Shown: positions 1 through 6,910, counted from the first letter of the stretch. The stretch: DNA of 7,025 nt from an uncultured bacterium (GCA_903958995.1 CAJBVG010000056.1:1-7025); one strand, 5' to 3'. A program made the numbers and translations. The notes: generated by a model from the sequence alone, not told the origin.

Positions 1-552
1 CGTGTAGATTACTTATGCAATAATGCTGGGATGAGTCAACGTTCATTAATTGTTGATACCCCACTCGACATTGACCGAAAAATAATGGAGCTTGATTATT
101 TTAGTCAGGTTGCTCTAACCAAAGAAATTCTCCCATTGTTTATTGAACAGAAATCCGGACATATTGTAGTTATTAGTAGTGTGGCTGGAAAGTATGGATT
201 TCATTACCGTTCAGCCTACAGTGCTGCAAAACACGCTTTAGTTGGGTTTTTCGAAACATTGCGCTTAGAATTAAAAGATGTTCCGGTGCATGTAACATTA
301 GTGTACCCAGGACGAATACATACCAATATTTCTATTAATGCATTAACATCTGATGGTTCAAAACATGGTGTAATGGACGATGCACAAGAGAATGGTATTG
401 CAGCAGATTTGTGTGCAGAGAAAATAACAAAAGCTGTATTAAAAAGAAAAGTAGAATTGTTAATTGGTCGAGAAGAATTGATTCTTGTTTACATGAAAAG
501 ATGGTTCCCTTCACTCTATTATAAATTTGTTTTAAAAGTAAAACCTGAATAA
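1..552 (+). CDS. SDR family oxidoreductase, DHRS7B-like (5' end missing)
   Basis: NAD(P)-dependent short-chain dehydrogenase/reductase, probably cytoplasmic or membrane-associated; substrate unknown. The frame is open from base 1, and the 10 codons before the first ATG (base 31) encode VDYLCNNAG, the conserved SDR NNAG motif. That ATG is therefore internal, and roughly 80-90 N-terminal residues, including the TGxxxGxG cofactor motif, lie outside the window. In the 183-residue fragment, the catalytic Ser is at about residue 60 (ISSVAG) and the YxxxK pair is Tyr73/Lys77 (YSAAK). The stretch PGRIHTNISINALTSDGS followed by GVMD closely resembles animal DHRS7B as I remember it, which supports that subgroup. 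The tetrad Asn expected before YF appears to be Asp (residue 32, codon 94-96). The stop is 3 bases before the VOC gene, which suggests co-transcription. The family is certain; the substrate cannot be read from sequence. Confidence 0.93.
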   Translation, partial: RVDYLCNNAGMSQRSLIVDTPLDIDRKIMELDYFSQVALTKEILPLFIEQKSGHIVVISSVAGKYGFHYRSAYSAAKHALVGFFETLRLELKDVPVHVTLVYPGRIHTNISINALTSDGSKHGVMDDAQENGIAADLCAEKITKAVLKRKVELLIGREELILVYMKRWFPSLYYKFVLKVKPE

Positions 553-555
553 ATC

Positions 556-1626
556 ATGACAACATCAAACAAGGTAATCATTAGTGGTATTCAACAAGTA
601 GGTGTTGGAGTAAGCAATGCAGAAGAAGCTTGGGTATGGTATAGAAAACATTTCAGTATGGATGTTCCTGTATTTAAAGACGCAGCTACAGCAGCATTAA
701 TGCAACGTTACACAGGTGGTCAACCACAAGAACGTTATGCAATACTGGCAATTAATATGGCAGGTGGTGGAGGTTTTGAAATTTGGCAATACACTCAACG
801 TACTCCTGTACCTCCTGCATTTACAATAAACTTAGGAGATCTTGGTATTTTTGCTGCAAAAATAAAATGCAGAGATGTTGCTGAAATGTATGCCTATTCG
901 AAAAAAAATCATCTATCAATTTTAACAGAATTAGCGGCGACCCCAAACGGCGAACAACACTTTTTTGTTAGCGATCCTTATGGCAATGTTTTCGAAATTG
1001 TAGAAGAAAAAACTTGGTACAAAAAAAGAAATGATTTAACAGGTGGAATCGGAGGATGTGTAATCGGTGTTACAGATATTGACCGTTCTATTAAGTTTTA
1101 TAAAGATGTTTTAGGGTATGATCAAATTGTTTTTGATGTTACCGGCGAATTCAATGACCTAAATGGTTTAGCAGGTGGTTCAGATTCATTTAGAAGAGTT
1201 CTGCTACGACATACTGCCGAACGAACTGGTGGCTTTAGTAAACTTTTTGGTCCCTCTCAAATTGAATTAGTTCAAGTATTAAATAGAACACCGAAAAAAA
1301 TATTCGAAAATCGATATTGGGGTGATTTAGGATTTATTCATTTATGTTTTGATATAAATGGAATGAAAGCCCTAGAACAAAAATGTGCCGATTTGAATTA
1401 TGCCTTCACTGTAAACAGTGCAGAAAGCTTTGACATGGGTGAAGCAGCTGGCCATTTTACTTATACCGAAGACCCAGATGGTACTTTAATAGAATTTGTG
1501 GAGACGCATAAGGTACCAATTATGAAAAAAATTGGATTGTATTTAAATCTTAAGAAAAGGAATCCTGAAAAAAGTCTTCCTAATTGGATGATAAACGCAC
1601 TTTCTTTATCTAGAGTAAAGGAATAA
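556..1626 (+). CDS. VOC family protein with two glyoxalase/dioxygenase-like domains
   Basis: A 356-residue protein with two vicinal-oxygen-chelate modules, about residues 8-152 and 163-318, then a basic tail of about 38 residues. The superfamily includes glyoxalase I, extradiol dioxygenases and 4-hydroxyphenylpyruvate dioxygenase-type enzymes, usually using a metal held by two His/Gln and two Glu. Module 1 shows Gln13/14, Glu75 (FEIWQY) and Glu147 in DPYGNVFEIVEE, but Phe99 lies about where the second-strand His is expected. Module 2 shows Glu237 (IELVQV), His262 (GFIHLCFD) and Glu313 in DPDGTLIEFVE, but Cys168 lies where the first His/Gln is expected. The motifs FYKDVLGY and DPDG are typical of the fold. 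The ATG follows the upstream stop after 3 bases with no clear Shine-Dalgarno, and a terminator begins 16 bases after the stop, so this is the last gene of its unit. The reaction is unknown; it may act with the neighbouring dehydrogenase (inference). Confidence 0.88.
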   Translation: MTTSNKVIISGIQQVGVGVSNAEEAWVWYRKHFSMDVPVFKDAATAALMQRYTGGQPQERYAILAINMAGGGGFEIWQYTQRTPVPPAFTINLGDLGIFAAKIKCRDVAEMYAYSKKNHLSILTELAATPNGEQHFFVSDPYGNVFEIVEEKTWYKKRNDLTGGIGGCVIGVTDIDRSIKFYKDVLGYDQIVFDVTGEFNDLNGLAGGSDSFRRVLLRHTAERTGGFSKLFGPSQIELVQVLNRTPKKIFENRYWGDLGFIHLCFDINGMKALEQKCADLNYAFTVNSAESFDMGEAAGHFTYTEDPDGTLIEFVETHKVPIMKKIGLYLNLKKRNPEKSLPNWMINALSLSRVKE

Positions 1627-1642
1627 TATATAATATTTTCGT

Positions 1643-1695
1643 AAACGTCTTTTTAAAAAATACCTCTTTATTGGTATTGGAAAAAGGCGTTTTTT
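1643..1695 (+). terminator. Intrinsic terminator after the SDR-VOC unit
   Basis: A two-tier hairpin. The outer arms 1643-1654 (AAACGTCTTTTT) and 1681-1692 (AAAAAGGCGTTT) pair over 12 positions with one G-U wobble. An inner stem, ATACC at 1660-1664 with GGTAT at 1673-1677, closes an 8-base loop. The 3' arm runs into T's up to 1695. It starts 16 bases after the VOC stop codon and nearly fills the 84-base gap before the next gene, separating the two transcription units. The stem is AU-rich, so its strength is uncertain. I see no strongly supported promoter for the downstream gene in the rest of this gap. Confidence 0.75.
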
Positions 1696-1710
1696 CGTTT
1701 ATATTTAAAC

Positions 1711-2151
1711 ATGTTTATAAACTCATCTCGCATTCTACCAGTAGTATTATTGCTACTTATCACAATCAGTAGCATTTCATGTCAAACTGTTCCAATCCGG
1801 ATTTTAGAAAAGAAATTTACTGTAAATAAATATTTGTCACCAAACCGTGAACCGAACTTAAATGTTCATGATTATTCATGTGTTTTTGTAGCAAATGTGA
1901 ATTCAAAAAGTTTTAAAATTATTGATGTGAAATGCAATAATGAAGCAGCAAAATTATTCTTGTTGAATTCAAAAAGCATGATCGTATCAGAATTTAATAA
2001 AAATGATACTATTTTACTTCGATCAAGTATTATTCGAGAAAATTCAAATCCTTCAAAAGATACAATAGCTGTATTTTATAAATACAAAGGTCGCTTAAGC
2101 ACAATGTTTATTAGCGATTTCCAAAAAATAGAAACACCAATCAATCAATAA
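1711..2151 (+). CDS. Small hypothetical protein, probable lipoprotein
   Basis: A 146-residue protein that I do not recognise as any named family. Residues 8-23 form a strongly hydrophobic segment after Arg7 and end at SSISC, so Cys24 is a plausible lipidation site for signal peptidase II. The -3 residue is Ser rather than the usual Leu/Val/Ile, so the lipoprotein call is likely but not certain. The next residues (QTVP) do not resemble the acidic surface-export signal known from some Bacteroidota lipoproteins, so an inner-leaflet or periplasm-facing position is a reasonable guess. The mature part looks rich in beta strands, has two more Cys (57 and 75) and carries two DTI tripeptides (99-101 and 117-119). 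This ATG is the only usable start: no other in-frame start lies upstream in the gap. The stop is 1 base before the start of the large T9SS substrate gene, so the two are almost certainly co-transcribed. Confidence 0.8.
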   Translation: MFINSSRILPVVLLLLITISSISCQTVPIRILEKKFTVNKYLSPNREPNLNVHDYSCVFVANVNSKSFKIIDVKCNNEAAKLFLLNSKSMIVSEFNKNDTILLRSSIIRENSNPSKDTIAVFYKYKGRLSTMFISDFQKIETPINQ

Positions 2152-2152
2152 T

Positions 2153-2209
2153 ATGAAAAGAATACTATTCTTAGTTTTATTTTTATTTGCAAGCTTAGGT
2201 TTGTTTGCA
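2153..2209 (+). other. Signal peptide of the large exoprotein
   Basis: Residues 1-19: MKR, then a hydrophobic core of Leu and Phe, ending GLFA before QDQ. This is a standard Sec signal peptide, cleaved by signal peptidase I probably after Ala19. T9SS substrates need such a signal to reach the periplasm. No lipobox Cys is present. Confidence 0.9.
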
Positions 2210-5200
2210 CAAGATCAAACTTGGGTAAGCATGATGCAAAACCCAGATGCGAATTTTTATGATATTCAAAATGCGTTTAATACGTATTGGAAAGATAAAA
2301 ATATCGAAAAAGGAAAAGGATACAAGCAATTTAAACGTTGGGAGAATTTTATGGCTCCACGTGTTTATCCTACTGGTCGCTTACCACACGATATTATCAA
2401 TACTGAATTAGTAAATATTATTACGTCGAATAATGCAAAGACGAGAAGCAATGCAGTTGCTAGTTGGGTACCGCTAGGACCTACTAACGTGCCAACAAAT
2501 GGATTAAGTTATGCTTCTTCTGGAATTGGTCGTGTGAATTGTGTGCGTGTAGATCCAGCAAACTCTAGTATTTTATGGGTAGGTACGCCAGGTGGTGGAC
2601 TTTGGAAATCGATTAATGGCGGTACTAGTTGGACAAGCAATACCGATGCATTGTCGACATTAGGAATAGCAGACATTGCAATTGATCCAACAAATTCTAA
2701 CATTATGTATGTTGCTACTGGCGATGCAGATGGTGGTGATACTTATAGTATTGGTATATTAAAATCTATTGATGCTGGTGTAACATGGAACACAACTGGA
2801 TTAACTTATGTTACTTCTAGTTATCGTAAAGTAGCGCGATTATTAATTAATCCAACAGATCCAACAATTATATTAGCAGCAACTAATTTAGGTGTTTATA
2901 AAAGTACAAATGCTGGTACATCATTTTCTGCAGTTATTGCAAGTGGTGTATTTTATGATATGGAGTTTAAACCAGGTGACCCCAATACAGTATATGCTTC
3001 AAGTTATAGTGGTAGTGGAACAGGTAAAGTTTATTACTCAACAAATGCAGGTACTAGCTTTACTCTGGCTACAGGTATTCCAAGTTCAGGTGTATTAAGA
3101 ACTTCTATAGCAGTATCTGCTGCAAGTCCTACGACTGTGTATGCATTAATTGCAAATTCAACAGATTACGGTTATAAAGGGTTATACAAATCTGTTAATT
3201 CAGGAGTGAGTTATACATTAGTACATAGTACTCCGAATATATTATCGGGAGATGAAACTGCTGCAAGTGCAGGTGGGCAAGGTTGGTACGACTTAGCTTT
3301 AGGTGTATCTCCACTTGATGCGAACATAATTTATATCGGTGGAGTTAATGTATGGAAGTCGATCAATGGTGGAACGAGTTTCGCGATTACTGGTCATTGG
3401 TATTCTGGTGGGAGTGGTAATTTACCTTTCGTACATGCTGATCAGCACGTGTTAGAATTCATGCCTAATTCATCTACTATTTTTTCTTGTAATGATGGTG
3501 GAATTCGTAAGTCAACTAATAATGGTGCATCGTGGACTGACTTAAGTAATGGTTTACAAATCATGCAATTTTATAGAATTAGTGGAGCAGCAACAAATGC
3601 AAATATTGTATTTGGTGGAGCTCAAGATAATGGGACGAACAGAAAAGTTGGTACCGCATGGAATTCTGCTTACGGAGGTGATGGAATGAAATGTATCGTA
3701 GACCCTACGAATGCTAACATTGTATATGCATCTACTCAATATGGAGGAATTGTTCGTTCGAGCAATGGTGGTACAAGTTTTGGATCTATTAAACCTGCTG
3801 CTGCACCCGATGGCGATTGGATTACACCATATGCAATTCATCCTACCACCAATACAACTTTGTATGCTGGGTATGATGAGGTTTATAAATCGACTAACAG
3901 CGGTACTGCTTGGACAGCTGTTACCAGTGCATTGAGTTCAGGAGCACTTTACTCTAGTTTAGTAATTGCGCCGAGTAATGGCAACTATGTTTATGCTGCA
4001 ACAACAAATAAATTATTTAAAACAATTAATGGAGGTACTGCTTGGACTAACATTACAACAGGCTTGCCAGTATCATCAGCTTCAATAACTAATATTGCTG
4101 TAGCAACTGATGATCCTAATAAAATATTTGTAACCTTCTCTGGTTACAGTGCAACAGCTAAAGTTTATACAAGTATAAATGGAGGTACAACATGGACAAA
4201 CATTTCTACAGGCTTACCAAATTTACCAGTGAATTGTGTTGTTTATCAAAATGGTTCTGATAACGGAATATATGTAGGTACTGATGTTGGGGTATATTAC
4301 AAAAGTACTTCAGTTGCTTGGACAGCTTTCATGACTAACTTACCTAATGTTAGTGTTCGTGATTTAGAAATACATTATGGTACAAGTAAATTACGAGCAG
4401 CTACTTTTGGTAGAGGCTTATGGGAATCCGATTTATATTCAGCACCAGCAGCTCTTGCTCCGGTTGCGGATTTTAGTGCAAACCTCACTACTGTAGTTGC
4501 TGGTCAATCTATTGCTTTTACAGACCTTTCAGTAAATACACCAACTACTTGGACTTGGACATTTACAGGGGGCACACCTGCGAGTTCTACTTTACAAAAC
4601 CCAACAGTTGTGTATTCTACCGCAGGTACTTATGCAGTGAAATTAAAATCAACTAATGCTAATGGTTCAGATTCTACAACTAAATCTTCTTTTATAACGG
4701 TTACACCTGCAGGTGCAGCAAGTTGTAAATCTTGGGATGTGGTAGCATCTGGCTTTAGTGCAGTTTCTAGAGGGATTGAAAGTTTTGATGTGGTCAATCA
4801 AAATGTGGTATGGGCATTAGCTTATGATGGAAGTGGATCGGGTAGTACTGTTCGTGATTATACCAAAACAATTAACGGTGGTAATTCATGGACAGCTGGA
4901 ACCATTGCAGGTGTTTCTACAGCGTATAGCGCTGGAAACATCTCCGCAGTACATCAAGATACTGCATGGGCTGCAGTTTACCCTACAACAGCTGCAGTAG
5001 CAGCACAGGGTGTTTATTATACTTCGAATGGTGGTACAACTTGGGCACGTCAAACTTCTGCGCCATTTAGTACTTCAACGTCATTTATAAACTTTGTTCA
5101 CTTCTTTAATAAAAATGAAGGAGTTGCAATGGGCGATCCTGCAAACAGTTACTTTGAAATTTATACTACTTCAAATGGAGGTACAACATGGACTAGAGTT

Positions 5201-6910
5201 ACTACCGGGAATATTCCTACACCAGTTGCAGTTGATGAATATGGTACTGTTGGTTACTTTACAGCCGTTGGTAATACCATTTGGTTTTTAACTACAAAAG
5301 GTAGAATAATAAAGAGTACAAATAAAGGGGCTACTTGGACTGCTGCGAGTACTCCACTTGGGACTAATATTACCTTAACTAACATTGCATTTAAAGATCA
5401 ATTAAATGGAATTGTAACAGGAGTAGATCCAACAACATTAGCTGATGTTGGTTTATATAAAACATCTGACGGAGGTTCTACTTGGACACTTCTAACATCC
5501 AATACAGCAGGTATTACTGCTAAGTCGGGGATATGCTATGTACCTGGAACAAATGGAACGTATTATATTTCTGGTGCAACAACTAACGGTTCTGGTACAG
5601 CTTATTCTACTGATGATGGAGCAACTTGGACAGGTATTGATGCGATACAACATACCGCTATTGAATTTTACAATGAAAGCACAGGATGGTCTGGTGGATT
5701 TAATACTAGCAGTACCGCTGGTGGTATTTTTAAATTAACAAGTTCTGCAATGGTAGCAAGTATTACTCCTCCATCAAGTACTACTTTTTGTGATAATAGT
5801 TCATTAGTACTAACTGCAAATGCAGGTGCTAATTTTACTTATCAATGGTATAAAAATAGTGTTGCACTAACAAGTGATACAACTATTAATTATATAGCAA
5901 CTACTGCTGGTACTTATACCGTTGAGGTAATAGATGGAATTTGTTCTGCCTTGTCTGATGCAGTAATATTAACAACAGTTCCAGGCCCATCGGTACCAAC
6001 GTTACAAGCTAATGTTACTACTTTTTGTGTTGGCGATAGTACATTATTACAATGTGTGCAATCTGCTACGTCTTACAAATGGTATAAAAATAATGTAGAA
6101 ATTGTTGGAGCAACTAATCAAACTTATTACGCGAGTACTTCAGGAAGCTATGCTGTTCGAGTTGGAAACTCTGCGAATTGTTTTACAGAGTCGATTGCTG
6201 TTTCAATCACAGCTGTTCCGAAACCTGCAAAGCCAAATGTTTTATTTGTAGGCGACACTGAACTGTGCGATGGAGAACAAATAATGTTAACGTCTAGTGC
6301 TTCCTCTAATAATCAATGGTATAAAGATGGGGCTGCAATTTCAGGTGCAACAGGTCAGAATATTGTAGTTTCTACTACTGGGTCATTTACTGTTGAAGTG
6401 AGTTCATTAACTAATTGTAGCACAAGTTCAGATACAGTACAAGTTAATGTACATCCTTTACCTGCGAAACCAACAATTACTGTTGATTCATTAACCTTAA
6501 CATCTTCAGCAGCGAATGCATATCAATGGTATAAAGATGAAAACATTATTGTAAATGCAACTACACAGAATTATACCGTTTCAAGTACTGGATCGTATAA
6601 GGTAAGAATTAAAGACCTTGCAGAATGTGAAGCATTTTCAGATACTGTTAATTTCTTACTTTCTGGAATTTCAAATTTCACTAATCATATTATACAAGTT
6701 TATCCGAATCCTGTAAATGATATTTTGAGAGTATCGGGTAATGGGTATCGAGTATCCGGTATCGAGTATCGAGTAACGGTTTATAACTTCTTAGGTGAAA
6801 AAGTAATAGAGAGAGAATTAGTGGACGGACAATTAAATGTTAGTTCGTTACCTGCAGGAATTTATATTTTGAAGACAGAAGAGGGGATAGCGAGATTTGT
6901 GAAGTATTAA
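2153..6910 (+). CDS. Large secreted T9SS substrate: Asp-box propellers, PKD, Ig-like repeats, sorting domain
   Basis: A 1585-residue modular exoprotein, complete at both ends. In order: signal peptide 1-19; an N-terminal segment 21-100 with the motifs KGKGYKQFKRWENF and RVYPTGRLP; a long Asp-box propeller region 101-764; PKD domain about 769-852; a second Asp-box propeller about 856-1196; four Ig-like repeats 1201-1503; and a T9SS type A sorting domain about 1510-1585 (VYPNP at 1516-1520, GIYILKT near the end). It is predicted to be exported by Sec, then secreted or surface-anchored by T9SS. Asp-box propellers occur in sialidases, GH74 xyloglucanases and VPS10/sortilin proteins. I see no sialidase F/YRIP motif, so glycan or protein binding is a safer guess than sialidase activity. 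The PKD and Ig modules are typical spacers or adhesion domains. The start lies 1 base after the lipoprotein stop and is followed at once by a good signal peptide, which fixes it. A hairpin terminator follows. The exact ligand or activity is unknown. Confidence 0.93.
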   Translation: MKRILFLVLFLFASLGLFAQDQTWVSMMQNPDANFYDIQNAFNTYWKDKNIEKGKGYKQFKRWENFMAPRVYPTGRLPHDIINTELVNIITSNNAKTRSNAVASWVPLGPTNVPTNGLSYASSGIGRVNCVRVDPANSSILWVGTPGGGLWKSINGGTSWTSNTDALSTLGIADIAIDPTNSNIMYVATGDADGGDTYSIGILKSIDAGVTWNTTGLTYVTSSYRKVARLLINPTDPTIILAATNLGVYKSTNAGTSFSAVIASGVFYDMEFKPGDPNTVYASSYSGSGTGKVYYSTNAGTSFTLATGIPSSGVLRTSIAVSAASPTTVYALIANSTDYGYKGLYKSVNSGVSYTLVHSTPNILSGDETAASAGGQGWYDLALGVSPLDANIIYIGGVNVWKSINGGTSFAITGHWYSGGSGNLPFVHADQHVLEFMPNSSTIFSCNDGGIRKSTNNGASWTDLSNGLQIMQFYRISGAATNANIVFGGAQDNGTNRKVGTAWNSAYGGDGMKCIVDPTNANIVYASTQYGGIVRSSNGGTSFGSIKPAAAPDGDWITPYAIHPTTNTTLYAGYDEVYKSTNSGTAWTAVTSALSSGALYSSLVIAPSNGNYVYAATTNKLFKTINGGTAWTNITTGLPVSSASITNIAVATDDPNKIFVTFSGYSATAKVYTSINGGTTWTNISTGLPNLPVNCVVYQNGSDNGIYVGTDVGVYYKSTSVAWTAFMTNLPNVSVRDLEIHYGTSKLRAATFGRGLWESDLYSAPAALAPVADFSANLTTVVAGQSIAFTDLSVNTPTTWTWTFTGGTPASSTLQNPTVVYSTAGTYAVKLKSTNANGSDSTTKSSFITVTPAGAASCKSWDVVASGFSAVSRGIESFDVVNQNVVWALAYDGSGSGSTVRDYTKTINGGNSWTAGTIAGVSTAYSAGNISAVHQDTAWAAVYPTTAAVAAQGVYYTSNGGTTWARQTSAPFSTSTSFINFVHFFNKNEGVAMGDPANSYFEIYTTSNGGTTWTRVTTGNIPTPVAVDEYGTVGYFTAVGNTIWFLTTKGRIIKSTNKGATWTAASTPLGTNITLTNIAFKDQLNGIVTGVDPTTLADVGLYKTSDGGSTWTLLTSNTAGITAKSGICYVPGTNGTYYISGATTNGSGTAYSTDDGATWTGIDAIQHTAIEFYNESTGWSGGFNTSSTAGGIFKLTSSAMVASITPPSSTTFCDNSSLVLTANAGANFTYQWYKNSVALTSDTTINYIATTAGTYTVEVIDGICSALSDAVILTTVPGPSVPTLQANVTTFCVGDSTLLQCVQSATSYKWYKNNVEIVGATNQTYYASTSGSYAVRVGNSANCFTESIAVSITAVPKPAKPNVLFVGDTELCDGEQIMLTSSASSNNQWYKDGAAISGATGQNIVVSTTGSFTVEVSSLTNCSTSSDTVQVNVHPLPAKPTITVDSLTLTSSAANAYQWYKDENIIVNATTQNYTVSSTGSYKVRIKDLAECEAFSDTVNFLLSGISNFTNHIIQVYPNPVNDILRVSGNGYRVSGIEYRVTVYNFLGEKVIERELVDGQLNVSSLPAGIYILKTEEGIARFVKY
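2453..4444 (+). repeat. Asp-box (BNR) repeat region 1 of the large exoprotein
   Basis: Residues about 101-764 carry eleven copies of the Asp-box pattern [S/T]xN/DxGxx[W/F/Y], starting at residues 153, 205, 251, 296, 347, 403, 454, 536, 580, 624 and 674, plus a decayed one near 718. Spacing is mostly 42-52 residues, as expected for one box per propeller blade, with one wide gap (454 to 536). About twelve blades is too many for one propeller, so two joined propellers, as in GH74 and VPS10 proteins, are likely (inference). In the wide gap and just before it lie conserved-looking motifs: VHADQH 427-432, NDGG 447-450, QDNG 491-494 and GGDG 508-511. Confidence 0.85.
4457..4708 (+). other. PKD domain of the large exoprotein
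   Basis: Residues about 769-852. It has the usual order VADFSAN, then AGQSIAFTDLS, then the core motif WTWTFTGG (800-807) in place of WDFGDG, then NPTVVYSTAGTYAVKLK and a final ITV strand. PKD domains are Ig-like folds found in extracellular enzymes and adhesins, where they act as spacers or weak binding modules. Here the domain separates two Asp-box regions of different type. Confidence 0.88.
4718..5740 (+). repeat. Asp-box (BNR) repeat region 2 of the large exoprotein
   Basis: Residues about 856-1196 carry six Asp boxes, starting at residues 906, 957, 1006, 1055, 1104 and 1152. Spacing is very regular (48-51 residues), which fits a single six- or seven-bladed propeller. Sequence between the boxes differs from region 1: WDVVASGF, WALAYDGSGSG, FINFVHFFNKNEGVAMGDP and IWFLTTKGRIIKST. 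Such stretches are typical of secreted Bacteroidota proteins with T9SS tails, where this module is common but not characterised, as far as I recall. Region 2 therefore looks like a separately acquired propeller rather than a copy of region 1. Confidence 0.82.
5753..6661 (+). repeat. Four tandem Ig-like repeats of the large exoprotein
   Basis: Residues about 1201-1503 hold four modules of 70-79 residues, each with a WYKN/WYKD core (Trp1232, 1310, 1389, 1459) and a GTYTVEV/GSYAVRV-type final strand followed by Cys. Modules 1-3 each have a Cys pair about 50 residues apart (1213/1264, 1292/1343, 1372/1422), probably a disulfide after export. Module 4 is shorter and keeps only Cys1492. Module 2 has an extra Cys1301. 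Such repeats usually act as stalks between a working domain and the secretion tail. Confidence 0.85.
6680..6907 (+). other. T9SS type A sorting domain (C-terminal signal)
   Basis: Residues about 1510-1585. The hallmarks are IIQVYPNPVNDILRV (1513-1527), VTVYNFLGEKV (1541-1551), LNVSSLPAGIYILKT (1561-1575) and the final basic RFVKY. This domain directs transport through the outer membrane by the type IX system and is normally cleaved on exit, with release or attachment to surface lipopolysaccharide. Between the first two motifs there are extra residues made by a tandem DNA repeat (see 6731-6779). Confidence 0.95.
6731..6779 (+). repeat. Seven-unit heptanucleotide tandem repeat within the sorting domain
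   Basis: Seven contiguous 7-bp units of consensus GTATCGR: GTATCGG, GTAATGG, GTATCGA, GTATCCG, GTATCGA, GTATCGA, GTAACGG. Three units make 21 bp, read as seven residues, giving the protein repeat RVSGNGY / RVSGIEY / RVTVYN. The array lies between two conserved sorting-domain strands and adds residues not usually found there. Gain or loss of one or two units would shift the frame; three units would keep it. Confidence 0.85.

Noticed and set aside
31..33. ATG at 31 as the true start of the dehydrogenase
   Set aside because: The frame is open to base 1, and the codons before this ATG encode the conserved NNAG motif, so the gene begins outside the window.
1634..1707. Possible Bacteroidota promoter for the lipoprotein gene: TATTTTCG at 1634-1641 or TATATTTA at 1700-1707 resembling the -7 motif TAnnTTTG
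   Set aside because: The first has no matching -33 element upstream and lies before the terminator. The second is only 3 bases from the start codon and has only a weak TTG-like partner. Neither is better than chance in AT-rich DNA.
2509..5738. Several open frames of 60-95 codons on both strands inside the large gene
   Set aside because: They overlap a clear long coding frame with domain structure throughout. Their translations are low-complexity or motif-free, as expected from repeats read out of frame.
2453..5740. Catalytic sialidase
   Set aside because: Asp boxes alone do not mark sialidase activity. No F/YRIP motif or arginine triad pattern could be found, and Asp boxes are widespread in non-enzymatic propellers.
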